A stretch of DNA of 64,000 nucleotides from Gnetum montanum (Eukaryota; Streptophyta; Gnetopsida; Gnetales; Gnetaceae). The stretch is from contig MNCI01014205.1 of assembly GCA_015680685.1 (NCBI GenBank), positions 777,660 through 841,659 on the forward strand. Reading direction: 5' to 3'. Position numbers and translations under genes: made by a program. Below the pieces are notes generated by a model. It saw only the letters and a list, made by a program, of their open reading frames with translations. It had not been told where the DNA came from and ran no database searches. Every line of letters begins with the position of its first letter. The first letter of the stretch is position 1. This document shows positions 23,201-35,244 of the stretch, piece after piece.

Positions 23201-25895
23201 TTTGGTTTAATAATGCTCTTGAATTTAGTTACTTCATCTGTTCTCTCAGACCATTATTTTACATCGAAGTTGCTTTTATTATCTGGCATCTGTCAAACTA
23301 ACATAGTTGTTTCCTTCTGGTTGTACATTAGTTATCTCTTGTTGGATAATTGGGAAGTGCATGATATGTCTTTCTAATAAAGATGAAAGCAAAATGTGTC
23401 TGGATTCCGTTCCCACGTTAAGTTCTCAGTGACTTTTCATGTTAATAATTTATGTATAACTCATTGCTTTCTCTGAACTGGTAGATTTGAGCAGTGAGTA
23501 CCCATTATATCATCTTGTTTGGATGTTAGAACATGTTTGCATGCCTTTTGGACTTTCTTTTCTTCAGTGACTTTATGGACCTGGAATTTTTTATGCGCTA
23601 CTACATGTAGCATTAGGCTGTACAAAATCTTCAATTCTATTTCTTGTTTTGCTACAAATTTTTGTAGTCTAAACACCTTTGTTGTTCCAGTTTATCATAA
23701 ATGCTTCAATCATGTTAAATTTTTTGAAGAGTTTGTTATTTTGATATTTTTCTTTCTTACAAAGACATGCAGGAATTGCTTCTGTTTGATTTTAAAATAT
23801 ATTTGTCAGATGTGTCTTTAAAATATGTCATTTGTCAAGCTATTTGATTTGTTGGTGATATTATTTTTAAGCTGATAAAAGATTTTTTTTAAAAATTAAC
23901 GATAACGTTATGATTTAAAATTTATCCAAGAATTCCCTGGGATAGCTTGATGCTGAAGACAAAACAAAGGACTTTTTATAAGCAACCTGAAAAAACATCC
24001 AGCAACGTGGCTCTTATATATAGCTGGCTTTCAATGTCATCAAACTCAAAAGTTTGATCAACTACTTCATTTTAAAGTATAAATAGGTCATATCTACTAG
24101 CAGTGTGTTTGAAATTTTAGTAGTGTGTTGCTTTCCACTAATAGATGTTCAAGTTGTTGCTCAATCTTGTAAGCACTCTGACATGATACTGATACGGGGC
24201 CTATCCAAACATTATTCAAAATATAAGCAATTCCAGGGTAATGCATGATGCTATGATCAGTGTTCTCGCATGCATTTTTACAAAACAGCTATATACCATT
24301 CTCCAAAATTTTTCATTTTCTTGTCATTTCGAGATATACATGAACATTGAAGAGGAAATTTGCCTTTTTTTATGTTTAGTTTTATTTTCATATTCCTTGC
24401 GACCTTGGATGAATGTTCCATAACCAAGCCGCACTCTTCTCAGATTTCTCAGAATGGTCTTTCATCCATGTATGCACTATTAGTAAAATTATAAATATTT
24501 ATGTTAAGATTATGCATGTTTTCTTTTAGTTTCTTACATCATGCTTTTTGTTACTTGCAGAGATATGATCCTGATCCAGCATTACGGGATGCTGCTGCAA
24601 GGGTTTTGGCATCCAAGATTGGGGAAGAAACAGGTTTGAATGTTACCATCCAATCTGAAACTGGAGTTGTTGAAGGCAAAGGGACAAGTCATACTACAGA
24701 CAGTGCCCAATCCACGGGGCTGAGAAACAGGAAGCAACCCAGTGGAAGGAACCCTGAATCTGGAACTGGCATGAATGAGAAAGCAATCCAAGATTCTCAT
24801 CCTGCTATGCCAGCAAATAACACTATAGGTGAACCGATGCAGCATGGACAAATAGTTGAACATCATCAAGGTGGTAAAGGTAGCGAAGGAGGCTGGATTT
24901 CTCGACTTGCTGCAATGCTTGTTGGTGAAGACCCTACGCAGTGTTATGCTCTTATATGTGGCAGTTGCCGAATGCACAATGGTGAGATTTTGGATGGCTC
25001 TGTTAATCTGTCATAAATGTTTTTCTTTGCACTTGCCCACTTATGATTTAAAAATTTTTAATTGGAATTGTATATTCTTTCTTTTCTGATCTTTGATTGT
25101 GCTCGACCAATATGTTTTTATCCTTTATTCTTATGAGCATGGACATACAGACTTGTGGGTGTTTTCTAGTATTTTGATTATTTGAAAATTGTAATAATCT
25201 TAGCTGTTGATTGAATTATTTTATTATATTCATGTGGAAACCCAGTGATCTACTGCACAGAGTTCCGTTTCAACCGTTATCCTTTGCACAATCCTTGTGC
25301 ATCTGAGTATAACTCATTAGGATTGCACCTGCAATTTGGATGATGCAAGTCATAAGTGTTAATGAAGAAGTAAAATCTCATTGATGTTCTTGTATTTGTT
25401 TATCAGAAACTGTCTAATTTTTTTTTTAAGATGTAGAGGGATGGAAGCATCTATTGTCCTAAACTTAACAAATGTATGTTTTGGAATAGATGATTTTTGT
25501 TAATGTAGAACTCTGTCCTGCTCTCTCTTGGTGGATCAAGTATATTGTAATGAAGTTACTGGTTCTGAAGTGATTTCATTTTACTTCTGCATGCAGGTTT
25601 AGCTAGAAAGGAGGATTTTCAATATATTACATATTACTGTCCTCATTGTGGTGCATTGAATGGTTCTAAGGATACAGGCATTGTTGATAAAGCAGCTTTG
25701 CCAGAAACATTTAATTCAAGATCTCAGGAAGATGTTAGTGTTGAGAAAATGACTGGTAACAAAGATGAAGGGAATGCCGGTGATCCTGAACCAAAGGAAA
25801 AAATGGCAGGTGGCAGCAGTTCTGAAGTCACTGAAAAGTCTGTGAAGGCAGACCATATTGATAAACCAGAGCAGAAGCAGCCAACATCATCTTGA
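20239..25895 (+). CDS. LNP: Lunapark-type ER three-way-junction protein
   Basis: Five coding exons join in phase: 20239-20496, 21969-22113, 22415-22524, 24561-24981 and 25597-25895 (TGA), giving 410 aa. All introns are GT-AG. Lunapark proteins sit in the ER membrane and stabilise three-way tubule junctions, in plants affecting ER network shape. Features: a basic N-terminus (SKTKTKSKPG), GIFSWIWNFFFRGGKEDFEKKL and a short coiled coil (about 42-60); two membrane segments (about 77-95 and 111-132) forming a hairpin; a second coiled coil (139-170, KTVDKLRNEKHAKLAELKER); RYDPDP at 172; a disordered middle; then WISRLAAMLVGEDPTQCYALIC and a Cys4 zinc finger (C304, C307, C326, C329) ending YYCPHCGALN. 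The tail is acidic and polar. The second exon junction restores Trp135 (T|GG), confirming the model. ATG 20239 is chosen because upstream in-frame sequence is intronic. Length and order fit plant homologues. Confidence 0.92.
22280..22380 (+). repeat. Possible tRNA-derived SINE fragment in a lunapark intron
   Basis: TTGGCTAGAGAATGTGG resembles a Pol III A box, and GTTTGATTCC, about 40 bp downstream, resembles a B box. It lies in the 301-bp intron 22114-22414. No poly(A) tail or target duplication was confirmed. Confidence 0.3.
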
Positions 25896-26543
25896 ATTTT
25901 TGGAGGTTCAAAGAGGTTATTCAGGTTATCTGTATGTGTTGCTCATTGCAACAAGGAATTGAATCAATATTATTTCTTGTTTTAATGTTTTGGAGGATGC
26001 ATTGATGATTTTTGACTGCGAGATAGATAATCAGTAGTTGAGCGGATTAGAAATATCACTTGTCCATGCTAGCACGTGCTTTAACACAATCAATGTATTG
26101 CTTTGATACATTGAAAGTGCCAAATATGGAACATGAATTGCATTAGAGAAGTTTCATACCAAGAAACTATATGTATGTTGTTGGACGTTGATGCAGTTTT
26201 CTGCTTGTTAATTCAAGCTGTACATATCCTGCCCCAACCTTAGTCTTTTGTGATGCATTTCCATGATGCTTGTAATTTTACTATTTTTTTTATCAGTTAC
26301 CATGTGGAATACTCTATAGGGAAAGCAACATGGAAATCTTGTTGATGACTGGATTTCAATGTTAGCATTTCTTTAAAAAACCTGATAGTGAAGTATAGCA
26401 ATGCGCTGGAACTGAAGACAAAATCTGAGGATTTTGAAGCGGGAAAGGGCTTTAAGCCATTTCAACTTATAAAGAAAGTTTAATTTGACACCGACATTTT
26501 CCGCAACAACCTGTAAACCAGGATTGAAATTTCAAAATTTTTT

Positions 26544-26626
26544 AAACCTGGATGTATACGTGTTGCTGGTGCAAAACTTGGTATAAAACCTGGATGTATA
26601 CGTTCTGTAGGTGCAAAACTTGGTAT
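26544..26626 (+). repeat. About 41-bp tandem duplication
   Basis: Two adjacent units (26544-26584 and 26585-26626) share AACCTGGATGTATACGT, then GGTGCAAAACTTGGTAT, with a few differences in the middle. Confidence 0.8.
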
Positions 26627-27569
26627 TTTTCGTGTAAATGCGTAACCATTTTAAGTGGCATCATTTGACAAGAACGGAGGATCAACTTTCTTATCATAAT
26701 ATTATCGTAACCTTTTGATCGTAACATTGATTAGGCATATGGTAAAGTGTCTAAACATAGTAGTTAATTGGCCTTATGCAGCAAGAATATCTTCGATAAA
26801 TATATTAAAGTACATGAAAGAGCAACTTTTATAATTAAAAAATCAAGTAGAATATTTATTATTTTCTAATCATATTCAGTCTAGTAGATATGTTTAGGCC
26901 AGGTTTGTTTGTTCGTGTTATATATGAAATCTTTTGGTGCCTATTGATTGTTGATGATATTGTGCTAGTGGTTACATCTTAAATAAATATAGCTTCTAAA
27001 ATGAAAATTTGAAGGTAGCCTTTACAAGCAAAAGATAAAAAATTTAGTAGAAAATAAGATAAAATGTATGGAATCTATTTTTGATAAAACTATAAATAGT
27101 GATAAAAGAAAAATAATAATTCAAGGATAAAAAGTCCTTTTATATCAATAGTTCTTTTGCTTGGGATGAACTTTTGGGATGAAAACTTCAATTAGATTGT
27201 GAACTTAATAAAGATACAAAAAATAGTATTGAGGTAGGATGGTCAAATAAAGATAAGCTTTTCCTAATAAAACTAAAACTATATAAGATAGTGGTAAAGT
27301 TTGTTGTATGGTACAATAATATGAAAAAATGCAAATAAAGTAAGCAGTTTTTGTGATGTAGTTTAACAATATTAAAAAATCAATATGAACATATGTTGAA
27401 GAGATTAACTATTATAATTATTTTTAATTGTTGTCATGATCCTCATCCTAGCCTTGTCCTAACAAAATGGGGTTGGCTTCATGAATTTATTTTTGCTATT
27501 CATCTCTATGAATGGCTAAATCCTTGTTGGCTATTGATCTTGGCTATGATGCTAATGTATACATTTGAA

Positions 27570-28060
27570 ATAGATGTATCATGTTGGCCATTGTGGAATG
27601 GATACATTTCAAACAATAATGTGTTAGCCTAGTGGTAAAACTCTTGATTTGGACACTTTAAGTTATGGATACATTTTAAGAGGATATATAGTTAAATTAG
27701 AACATTATAAGAGCTACTACTATAAGTAAAGCATACAAGATAATTTTTTATTCTTTAGTCATACTAAGTCTACATCAAGTATCTTCATTTAACCAATGAA
27801 AGGTGGATCAAATGGTTAGTTGATTGTTTGATAAGGATTTGTAGGTAAGAAATTGCTAATTCAAATCACACTTAAGGTATCTTTATATTCATCTATAATT
27901 TAATTCTTCCAAGGTATCATGTTGGCTGTTGTGTTAATGGATACATTTCAAATAATAAGGTGTTAGCCTAGTAGTAAGACTTTTCATTTGGAAACTCTAA
28001 GTTATGGGTACATTTCAAAAAGATATATAGTCAAATTAGAACATTATCAAGGGTGGGGTA
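27570..28060 (+). repeat. Two diverged copies of a SINE-like repeat, with a minus-strand relative
   Basis: The stretches 27580-27715 and 27915-28050 are direct repeats: CATGTTGGC..., GGATACATTTCAAA, then GTTAGCCTAGTGGTAAAACT and AAGTTATGGATACATTT, then ATATATAGT-AAATTAGAACAT. GTTAGCCTAGTGGTAAAACT looks like a tRNA A box. On the minus strand 28290-28345 has AGTGGTAAGATT and GGGTTTGATTCC (B-box-like) in the same family. A further B-box-like GAATT/AAATC stretch lies at 27800-27880. This suggests a local cluster of tRNA-derived SINEs. Confidence 0.45.
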
Positions 28061-28374
28061 GTTTTGGAACCTCGAAATAATTGTAATATAGGTATACCCC
28101 AAGATATATAATTCAATTAGAAGTTTTGGTTATGGGCTGAGGGGTAGGGTAGGTGTTGAAACCCAAAATAATTGTAATATAGGAACATCCCAAGACTTAT
28201 AGTTTATTTAGAACTTTATAGCTCAACATTGCCCACTAACAAAGAATATGTTCCAATTATTTTGGATTCCAATGCCCTCACTAAATAAAACCCATAATTT
28301 AAAGTTTCTAAATTAACAATCTTACCACTGAATTGGAATCAAACCCATAACTTACAATTTCCAATTTCGAAGTT

Positions 28375-28420
28375 AAAAAAAAGGGAGAAAAAAAAAGAAA
28401 AAAAGAAAAAAAGAAAACCG
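28375..28420 (+). repeat. A-rich simple repeat
   Basis: Runs of 3-9 A separated by single G, about 115 bp upstream of the arginine decarboxylase start codon. It may be the tail of a retroposed sequence. Confidence 0.6.
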
Positions 28421-28491
28421 AGCGTAAAATAGCATCAGTATTTACCAAAAGAATAAAATATCTCAATTGATAGCGCTTTTAGAGCCCAGGC

Positions 28492-28521
28492 ATGGTTTCT
28501 TGGACGACAGCCAACGAGTAA
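28492..28521 (+). promoter_or_regulatory. Short upstream ORF before the arginine decarboxylase start
   Basis: An ATG opens a 9-codon reading frame (MVSWTTANE, TAA at 28519-28521) ending 13 bp before the main ATG at 28535. Short upstream ORFs are known regulators of some plant polyamine-synthesis mRNAs. Whether the transcript includes this ATG is not known. Confidence 0.35.
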
Positions 28522-28534
28522 GCAGGCCGGTAGG

Positions 28535-31500
28535 ATGGCATGCTGTGCATGGCAGAATCAAAGGCTCTACTCCTTCCCAAATCAGCAGCATTTTTGGCAT
28601 AAAAACACCAGCAATACCAATCCCAAATGCTGCTGCCATATTCCTGCACAAACAAAGACACAGAGCAAGAGCAATAACAAGAACAAGAGCCTTCATTCGT
28701 CAAAGGAATGGAGCGTCGGTGACAGTTCTGCACTTTACAGAATTCATGCCTGGGGAAGCCCTTATTTCACCATTAACCAAAATGGCAATGTCTGTGTGTG
28801 CCCGTGGCCTTCTGATCATGATAATGGTAAGGTACATTATGTTTATTTTTTATTTTTATTTTTTTTGGGTTTCAACTTGATTGAATTATGGTTTTTTGTT
28901 AGTAGAAGACTTGGATGAGATAGATATTGTAGATGTAATTGGGGCTCTGCATAATATGGGTCTGCAATTACCCCTCGTTTTGAAGTTTCCTGACATTGTT
29001 CTCCACCGCATCCAGACTCTGCAAGACTGCTTTGATAATGCGATTGTCCAATATGGGTACCAGGCAAGTCATACTGCCTTAGAATGTTCATTTGTCCAGT
29101 TGATCCATATGCTAGATTTTCCAGCTACGATATTCAATTCTTTACCGTTGAATGTCATGGTTAATTTTCATAACATAATTCCTTCCATTTATTTTTTCAT
29201 GTGTTCTTGGGTTCAATACTATTTTTGAGACTTTTGAGTTATTATATATGTATGTATATATATGTGTATATATATAATTTCATCATCATCCTAGGCTTAT
29301 CCCCAACTCTGCAGGATCAGGTAAATGAACTTCTATTAAGAGCCAAACAAACTATATATATGTACTCATGTATGGGCATTTAGAATTCTAGAATCTAGTA
29401 AAGCTTGGAAATTTTTATTAACAAGTGTCTCTTGCCTCAATGTTGTCTTTCTTAACTCGATGCAGCAAACATACCAAGGAATCTTCCCATTGAAATGCAA
29501 TTATGATTCTTCCTTAATTGACAAAATTGTTGAATTTGGTGGTGCCTATAATTATGGGCTGGAGGTTGGTTCCAAGGCTGAACTTCTTTATGCCATTTCA
29601 AAGTTGTGCGCTAACAAGGATGCATTGCTTGTTTGCAATGGTTATAAGGTACTTTCTGTCTTTTGAGTAAAAATTTCATCATTCATTTAATTGTTTCATT
29701 GCTGAACATGAGCACTTGTTCTGCTGTTGACATTCTTCTGTCAGATTAGATCTCATTTCTTTTATTTTGTATCCAAAAGAAGAGAGATGACTTCCCTCAA
29801 CTGTCTCTATTCATGATAAGATTTAGATACTCAATTTTTAATGCGCCATATATGATTTTTGTTTTAGCATTAACTTCTGCTAATAAAAACTGTTCCCCAA
29901 CTTTGTTTACTGCGTAGTTGTTCTAAACAAGCTCCTCCTGGAAAAGACATCAATGCTATGGAGATTTTCTGGTTTCCAATTTGCCATAGTTTTAACTTTG
30001 ATGAGGTTTAGTTGGTTTGTATTATTTGTGATTTGCGCTCTCAGGACCACATATTCAATCACAAGAATTCATAGTGAAATGTGCAGGTGTTGTGTAACAA
30101 GATAATGGCTGAATCTAAACTCCGTTTAAATATGAAATTAAAGTTTATGTGCAAGTGGGCAATATTCAATTTTAACGGTATCTTTTAATAATTTTTGTAG
30201 ACCTTAATGTAGCATGTTCCAATTGAACTGTGACTTATGGGACACAAGCTACAAGTCTTTGCCAACAAGTTACATCTAAATATTTACATATAAGAACACA
30301 AACACACTCTTAATATTTAATTAAAAAATTTGAATTCTTCACTTCTTTATGCAACTTAAATAAATTTGCTTTTACTGATAATATTTCAACTTTCTAGGTT
30401 TAAGTTTTGTTTTTTAAATATATGTTTTACATGTTTTAGCTTTGAAGATTCTTTAAATCATTTATCTTGCATTCCTGATTCATCCGAATGCACATTTTTG
30501 CATTCCTCTGTCAGTCCCCAAAGTATTTCTTCTATTGTTTGTAGAACAACATTCTATCTCAGTATTACCTGATGCAGTAGAACCTGTAACTTGTATCTTA
30601 TAAGTCAGAACCCTTAACCAATGAACTACATTTTACCAATATAACTGCATTCCCATCGTCATCATTATCCTAGACTTATCCCAACTACATGGGATTGACT
30701 ATATGAATTTTTTCTCACTAGTCATTTTTACTAAGAGCCAAATAAACATTAATACCCAAATCTTACGTATCTTTATTTATGCTTATAAACCATGTACATT
30801 TAGGTCTACCTGTTTATTGTTTCTCCTCAACTTTAATGAAAAGACTTCTTCTAATAGGTGCATTCTTTGGTCTTCTTAGCACATGACTAAACCATCAGAG
30901 ATTTCTTTCCTTAATCTTCTCATCAATAGGTACTAGTCCCAAACTTCCCCTTATAAGAGAGTTTTAGATTTGATCTTTCATAGTCACACCAACATCTACC
31001 TTAGCATGTGCATCTTTGCTACATGCATATGTTAAGTATAATGTTTTTTGATCAGCTAACAATTTGCACCATAAAGGATTGCAGGTCTAATTGCACTTTT
31101 GCAGAATTTTTCCTTCAACCTAGCAAAGATTCTTATATTACAAAGCATGACAGCTTTTGGCCATTCATACATCCTACTTCAATTCTTTTGTCATATCACT
31201 ATTAATCTCACTGTCCATTTGAATAAATGACCCCAAGTATTTGAATTGCTTGCATTGAGTAACTTCTTGGTTTTGCATTTGAAGACTCCAAACATTGTAA
31301 ACTATATTTATTTTTTAAATCAAAAACTCATATGTATTATCTTTTTAATTTTTTAAAGATAGTATTTTTATGTTTGATTTGCAGGATATTACATTTGATT
31401 TATTTAAATTTATTATCCTTTTCTAAACATGGTCATGATTTCTAAATTGCCTGACGGTAAGTGCACTATGTATCTGACATTTACTTTTACTTTTGGGTTT

Positions 31501-34338
31501 GGACAGTGCATGATTCTTTCACGAGGTTCTTCTCTAGGGAACTTGGGCCCATAAATTCTGATTGAATGACATTAATATAATGTATTTTGCCACATCAACA
31601 ATGTTGTCAATTATATTAAATTTCTAGCAACCTGATTAGTGTATTTATATTTTTGAAATAATCTTATAACATTGTAATTAAATCCTTCTGGGATATGTCC
31701 TGAAATTTACACATTATAAAAAGTAGGAATCAAATTCCAAAATGCACTGATGTATGAAATCTGACCGACCAGCAGCGCTATTGGGTAAGTTACCCGTGAT
31801 CTTTTGAATGTTTGCAAACTATTATTTTTAAAACATTGACAAAGAATTTCAACTTAGTTGATAGCTTGATATTATTGGTTTTATAAACATTAATAGAAAT
31901 TTCAGAAACGTAATTGACCGAACATAAATGTCTAACAAGATATATAAATAGTTATCTCTCTGATCATCAGAACATATTAAAAATTCAGTTGCACCAAATG
32001 CTGATGGTGGCAAAATGGACATCTTGTTATATATCAGTTTGAAATATTTGATAATTGTTTCTGTATGAAGGGAGCTTTCAATGAGTTCTATGATTTCCTC
32101 ATCAATACTTCAAATGTAAACAACTGCCATATTGCATTTTTGCAGGACACTGTCTACATTAAAAGTGCTTTGTTGGCAAGACGGCTGGATATGAAAGTTG
32201 TAATAGTTATTGAGCAGGTTCTTTATTCAAATTTCCGGTTTTTTAGCTAACCACAAGGGTATTACAAATTCCAAGCAAGACAATGTTATCAAGCTGCTAT
32301 GTCATCAAGTTTTTAGTAATTTATTTTTTGCTCTCAAACTTTTCTGGAGCAGCTAAAGGAGCTTGATTTGGTAATAAGATTGAGCAGAACATTGAATGTT
32401 GAACCAATCATTGGACTAAGAGCTAAGCTCAGCACGAAACATGATAGTCATTGGGCAGAGACATCAGGTGACTCAGGGAAATTTGGTCTTAGTGCTACTA
32501 AGATCATTAACGTTGTGCATACGCTTAAAGAAGTAAGGCATTAGCTGGATTTTATTTTATTTTTCAGTTGATTTTCTACAGTCAGTATGCTAACAACGTC
32601 AATTGATGTGCAGGAAAAAATGTTACATTGCTTAAAATTACTTCATTTTCATATTGGTTCTCAGATACCATCTATTTTAGCCATAAGGGAGGCAATGCAG
32701 GAAGGCAGTCATATCTTCTGTGAATTGGTTCTGATGGGTGCCTCAATGGTTGCCTACTTAGCCAAAATAATTCTGTTTCATGCTTGGCGTTGTTTCTTTG
32801 ATTTGTTTTTTTTTTTTTTGAGGTTAAAGTTTGACGCCAGATGTGTTGATTTATTTTCTTTCACAGAAATATATTGATGTTGGTGGTGGCCTTGGGATTG
32901 ATTACCATGGAGTAAGAGATATTCCAAATTCATCATCGATTGACTACAGCGTGCAAGTATGTGTTAGTCTGTTTACAATGCATCCTTACTACTGGACATC
33001 ATTGTTTTCTTTAAAATTTGTGGGCATGGAAAAAATTCATCTACCTTACTAACTCTGCTGAAATTTTAAAATTATATTTATAGTGTTATGCAAATGAAGT
33101 TGTTGCTGCATTGAAAAATGCATGCCTTTTTAAAGGTGTTAGCCATCCAATAATATTATCTGAGAGTGGTAGAGCTTTGGCATCACACCATTCAGTGATT
33201 GCATTCGATGTGCTAGGTGAGGAAAAACGGGTACAACCTGGATTTTCCAGAGACCTGGAAACCATTGTCAGTAAGGGTGTTCAAACATCTCCCAGCCTTT
33301 TTAAAGGTATGTTCAGTAAATTTTCACCTAACCAGTTATAGTTCTTCATGAAAGTATTATATTTCTCCTTTCTTAATATTAATTGATTAAGATGGAGCTT
33401 TTTGACAGTGACTGCAGTTATGTGATATGTCTTTAGGTACAGTTGTTCCAAACTGTTTGAATTTGTTTGGTTGCCAGACTGATATTAAGAATGGCTATAT
33501 TGAGGCAGAGAAGCTAAATCAAGTGGTGCAGAATTTATTTAGGTCTGGTTTCCTAACACTTGAACAGAAGGCACAAGCTGAAGTATTTCATGATTCATGT
33601 TCATTGGATGTCCAGAAAGAGGAAGATTTATCAAATGATTTGGGGATCAAGTCCATACCCACAACATATTATGCCAACTTATCTGTTTTCCGATCTATTC
33701 CTGATTCATGGGCCATAAAGCAAATATTTCCCATAATGCCACTGCACCGGTTGTGTGAGAAGCCAGATGTAATGGCAAATTTTTCTGATTTGACATGCGA
33801 CAGTGATGGAAAAATAGAGCATTTTATGGGTCCTTGCGGGACAGCTGAAAAAGTACTACCAGTGCACCCATTATTCAAGGGAGAAACGTACTTATTAGGA
33901 TTGTTTCTCTCTGGTGTCTATCAGGTATTCCTTAAAAACTAATGGTCATGTTTGTTTTGAATAGCTTTTTTGTTTAACCTCCTAGGCATATGATTGGCTA
34001 AGAATGATCCTGTACAGGAAGCTTTGGGAAGTGCTCATAATCTATTTGGTAAGGTCAATGTTGTCAATGTAAGATTCAAAAGAAAGAGTGGAGATGGAGC
34101 AAACCAGACAAATGGCATAAGTTTGAAAAGAAGGTATTTCATTGAACAAATACTTCATGGTCAAAATTGTCAAGAGGTTTTAGAATCTATGCATCATAAC
34201 ACAGGTGCAATGATTGCCAACATTAAAAGAGAGGTTCAAGATGCTGTCAACAAGGGGCACATGTGCAGTGAGCAAGCTGAATACTTTCTTTCTAATTACA
34301 AAGAAAATCTAAAGTCTTATACATACCTTACAAGATAA
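28535..34338 (+). CDS. ADC: Arginine decarboxylase (biosynthetic, PLP-dependent), 10 coding exons
   Basis: Exons: 28535-28826, 28903-29063, 29466-29648, 32146-32217, 32353-32532, 32614-32748, 32867-32956, 33084-33306, 33437-33924, 34018-34338; 714 aa. The enzyme makes agmatine from arginine, the first step of plant putrescine synthesis. Evidence in order: [20 protein letters not shown] near residue 60; [19 protein letters not shown] with the PLP lysine K161; [31 protein letters not shown] (307-316 region); [10 protein letters not shown] (345-354); SESGR (397-401, phosphate binding); CDSDGK (566-571, with the second-subunit catalytic Cys566); [21 protein letters not shown] near the end. Length matches plant ADC (about 700-730 aa). 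Intron 2 is GC-AG (29064-29465); phase excludes the nearby GT. Intron 3 (29649-32145) carries repeats. The segment about 415-500 is diverged from angiosperm ADC. All phases are intact, so I call it functional. Confidence 0.92.
29241..29345 (+). repeat. TA-rich microsatellite and short LINE-like tail in ADC intron 2
   Basis: 29241-29276 is a (TA)n/TG-type simple repeat. It is followed by CATCATCATCCTAGGCTTAT and AAGAGCCAAACAAAC, which recur at 30655-30745 in the next intron in a longer repeat. Confidence 0.5.
30575..30645 (-). repeat. SINE-like tRNA relic in ADC intron 3
   Basis: On the minus strand, TGTAGTTCATTGGTTAAGGG resembles an A box and ACAGGTTCTACTGC, about 35 bp on, resembles a B box. 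No terminal duplication was identified. Confidence 0.35.
30655..31330 (-). mobile_element. LINE-like relic (possibly RTE type) in ADC intron 3
   Basis: The left end has the string TTATCCCAACTACATGGGAT and GACTATATGAAT, which I associate with the 3' end of plant RTE-like LINEs (usual form CTTATCCCAACTATTTGGGG). A minus-strand element would place that end on the left, as seen. The following about 600 bp has no open frame but is denser in coding-like composition than the surrounding intron. The right limit is a guess. Confidence 0.35.
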
Positions 34339-35244
34339 TTGAATCTGCTGAAACAAAATTTTTGTATGTGCTGCAAATTGAGATGGTATTAGTTAAACGT
34401 CGTTGTGCACTGAGATCTTCCATTTAAAATTTTCCAGATAAAATTTTCATGGTCGTTTATTTCATGTAGGTATTATGGATTCCTCTTTCTAGCACTACAT
34501 GTCATTCAAGCTTTTTCTGAGATATGGTGCTACATAGGTCAATTGGAAAGGGTTGTATTTTCGCTTTCTAACTGCAGGATAGTTTTACTTTTCATGTAAA
34601 ATTTGCCTGAGTCTCTGGCTAATTTGGTGGTGTAAACCATATAGTGTTGAGAAAATCTTAATTTGATAATGATTTTGAAGCTGAAATGGAAAGTCGACTT
34701 TGGTAATGGCCAAAGAAATTGTATTATTCAAACAATTTGCAACGGCAAATTTGAGAACATATGTTGTCATGTTTCTTCAATGAATGGATTTTTGTTAATG
34801 GTCGGGTAAATGTCTCAAGGGATGACAAAGTGGAAAAGGACTTAGGATGTTTGACATGAAATAGAGTTAAAAAAAAAAAAAAAACTTTTTCCCCTTTCTT
34901 GAATAGATCATTTGTAGTTTCTTACTTTAATAATTTGCTTTCACCTTTGCCATCAAATACTAGAGGAGATGCAAATAGGAATGATTTTGTCACAAAGTCT
35001 ACGTCTTTGATAATGTTGTTGAAGGAACTCTAATTAACTCCTTTAAAGTCGGTAAATAGAGCTTCTTGTAGAGTTTAGTTGAAATCAAAAACTAAAATTT
35101 TATTACATTTATAGACTTTCTGGATTTATTTGATTGTATCATTTTGAAAATATCATTAGCAAAATTATGAAGTGTTCTTTGCAACATTGAAAACAAAACA
35201 ACCAAATTTGTAATCGTAATATCTAATGTGTACAAATATAAGAT
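34339..35244 (+). other. ADC 3' region and intergenic DNA
   Basis: This is the presumed ADC 3'UTR and downstream sequence, with a run of 15-16 A at 34869-34884. No ORF or RNA gene is recognisable. It ends at the LTR of element D. Confidence 0.5.

Larger units (their letters stand above)
25896..28374 (+). other. Lunapark 3' region and intergenic DNA
   Basis: The first several hundred bases should hold the lunapark 3'UTR; no single polyadenylation signal stands out. The rest is AT-rich and contains a tandem repeat (26544-26626) and SINE-like copies (27570-28060), described separately. The bases around 27423-27500 (CCTTGTCCTAACAAAATGGG) resemble the 3' end common to plant RTE-type LINEs. No gene is visible. 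Confidence 0.45.

Noticed and set aside
27393-27632. 79-codon ORF between lunapark and ADC
   Set aside because: It overlaps LINE-like and SINE-like repeat sequence and has no conserved features.
28467-28880. 137-codon ORF overlapping ADC exon 1, and overlapping minus-strand ORFs
   Set aside because: These have a non-ATG start, run into the intron and show no conserved motif; the frame from ATG 28535 carries the ADC N-terminal signature.
28535-34338. ADC as a pseudogene because of its scattered short ORFs
   Set aside because: Ten exons with standard splice sites (one GC-AG) join without a stop or phase error and retain every catalytic motif.
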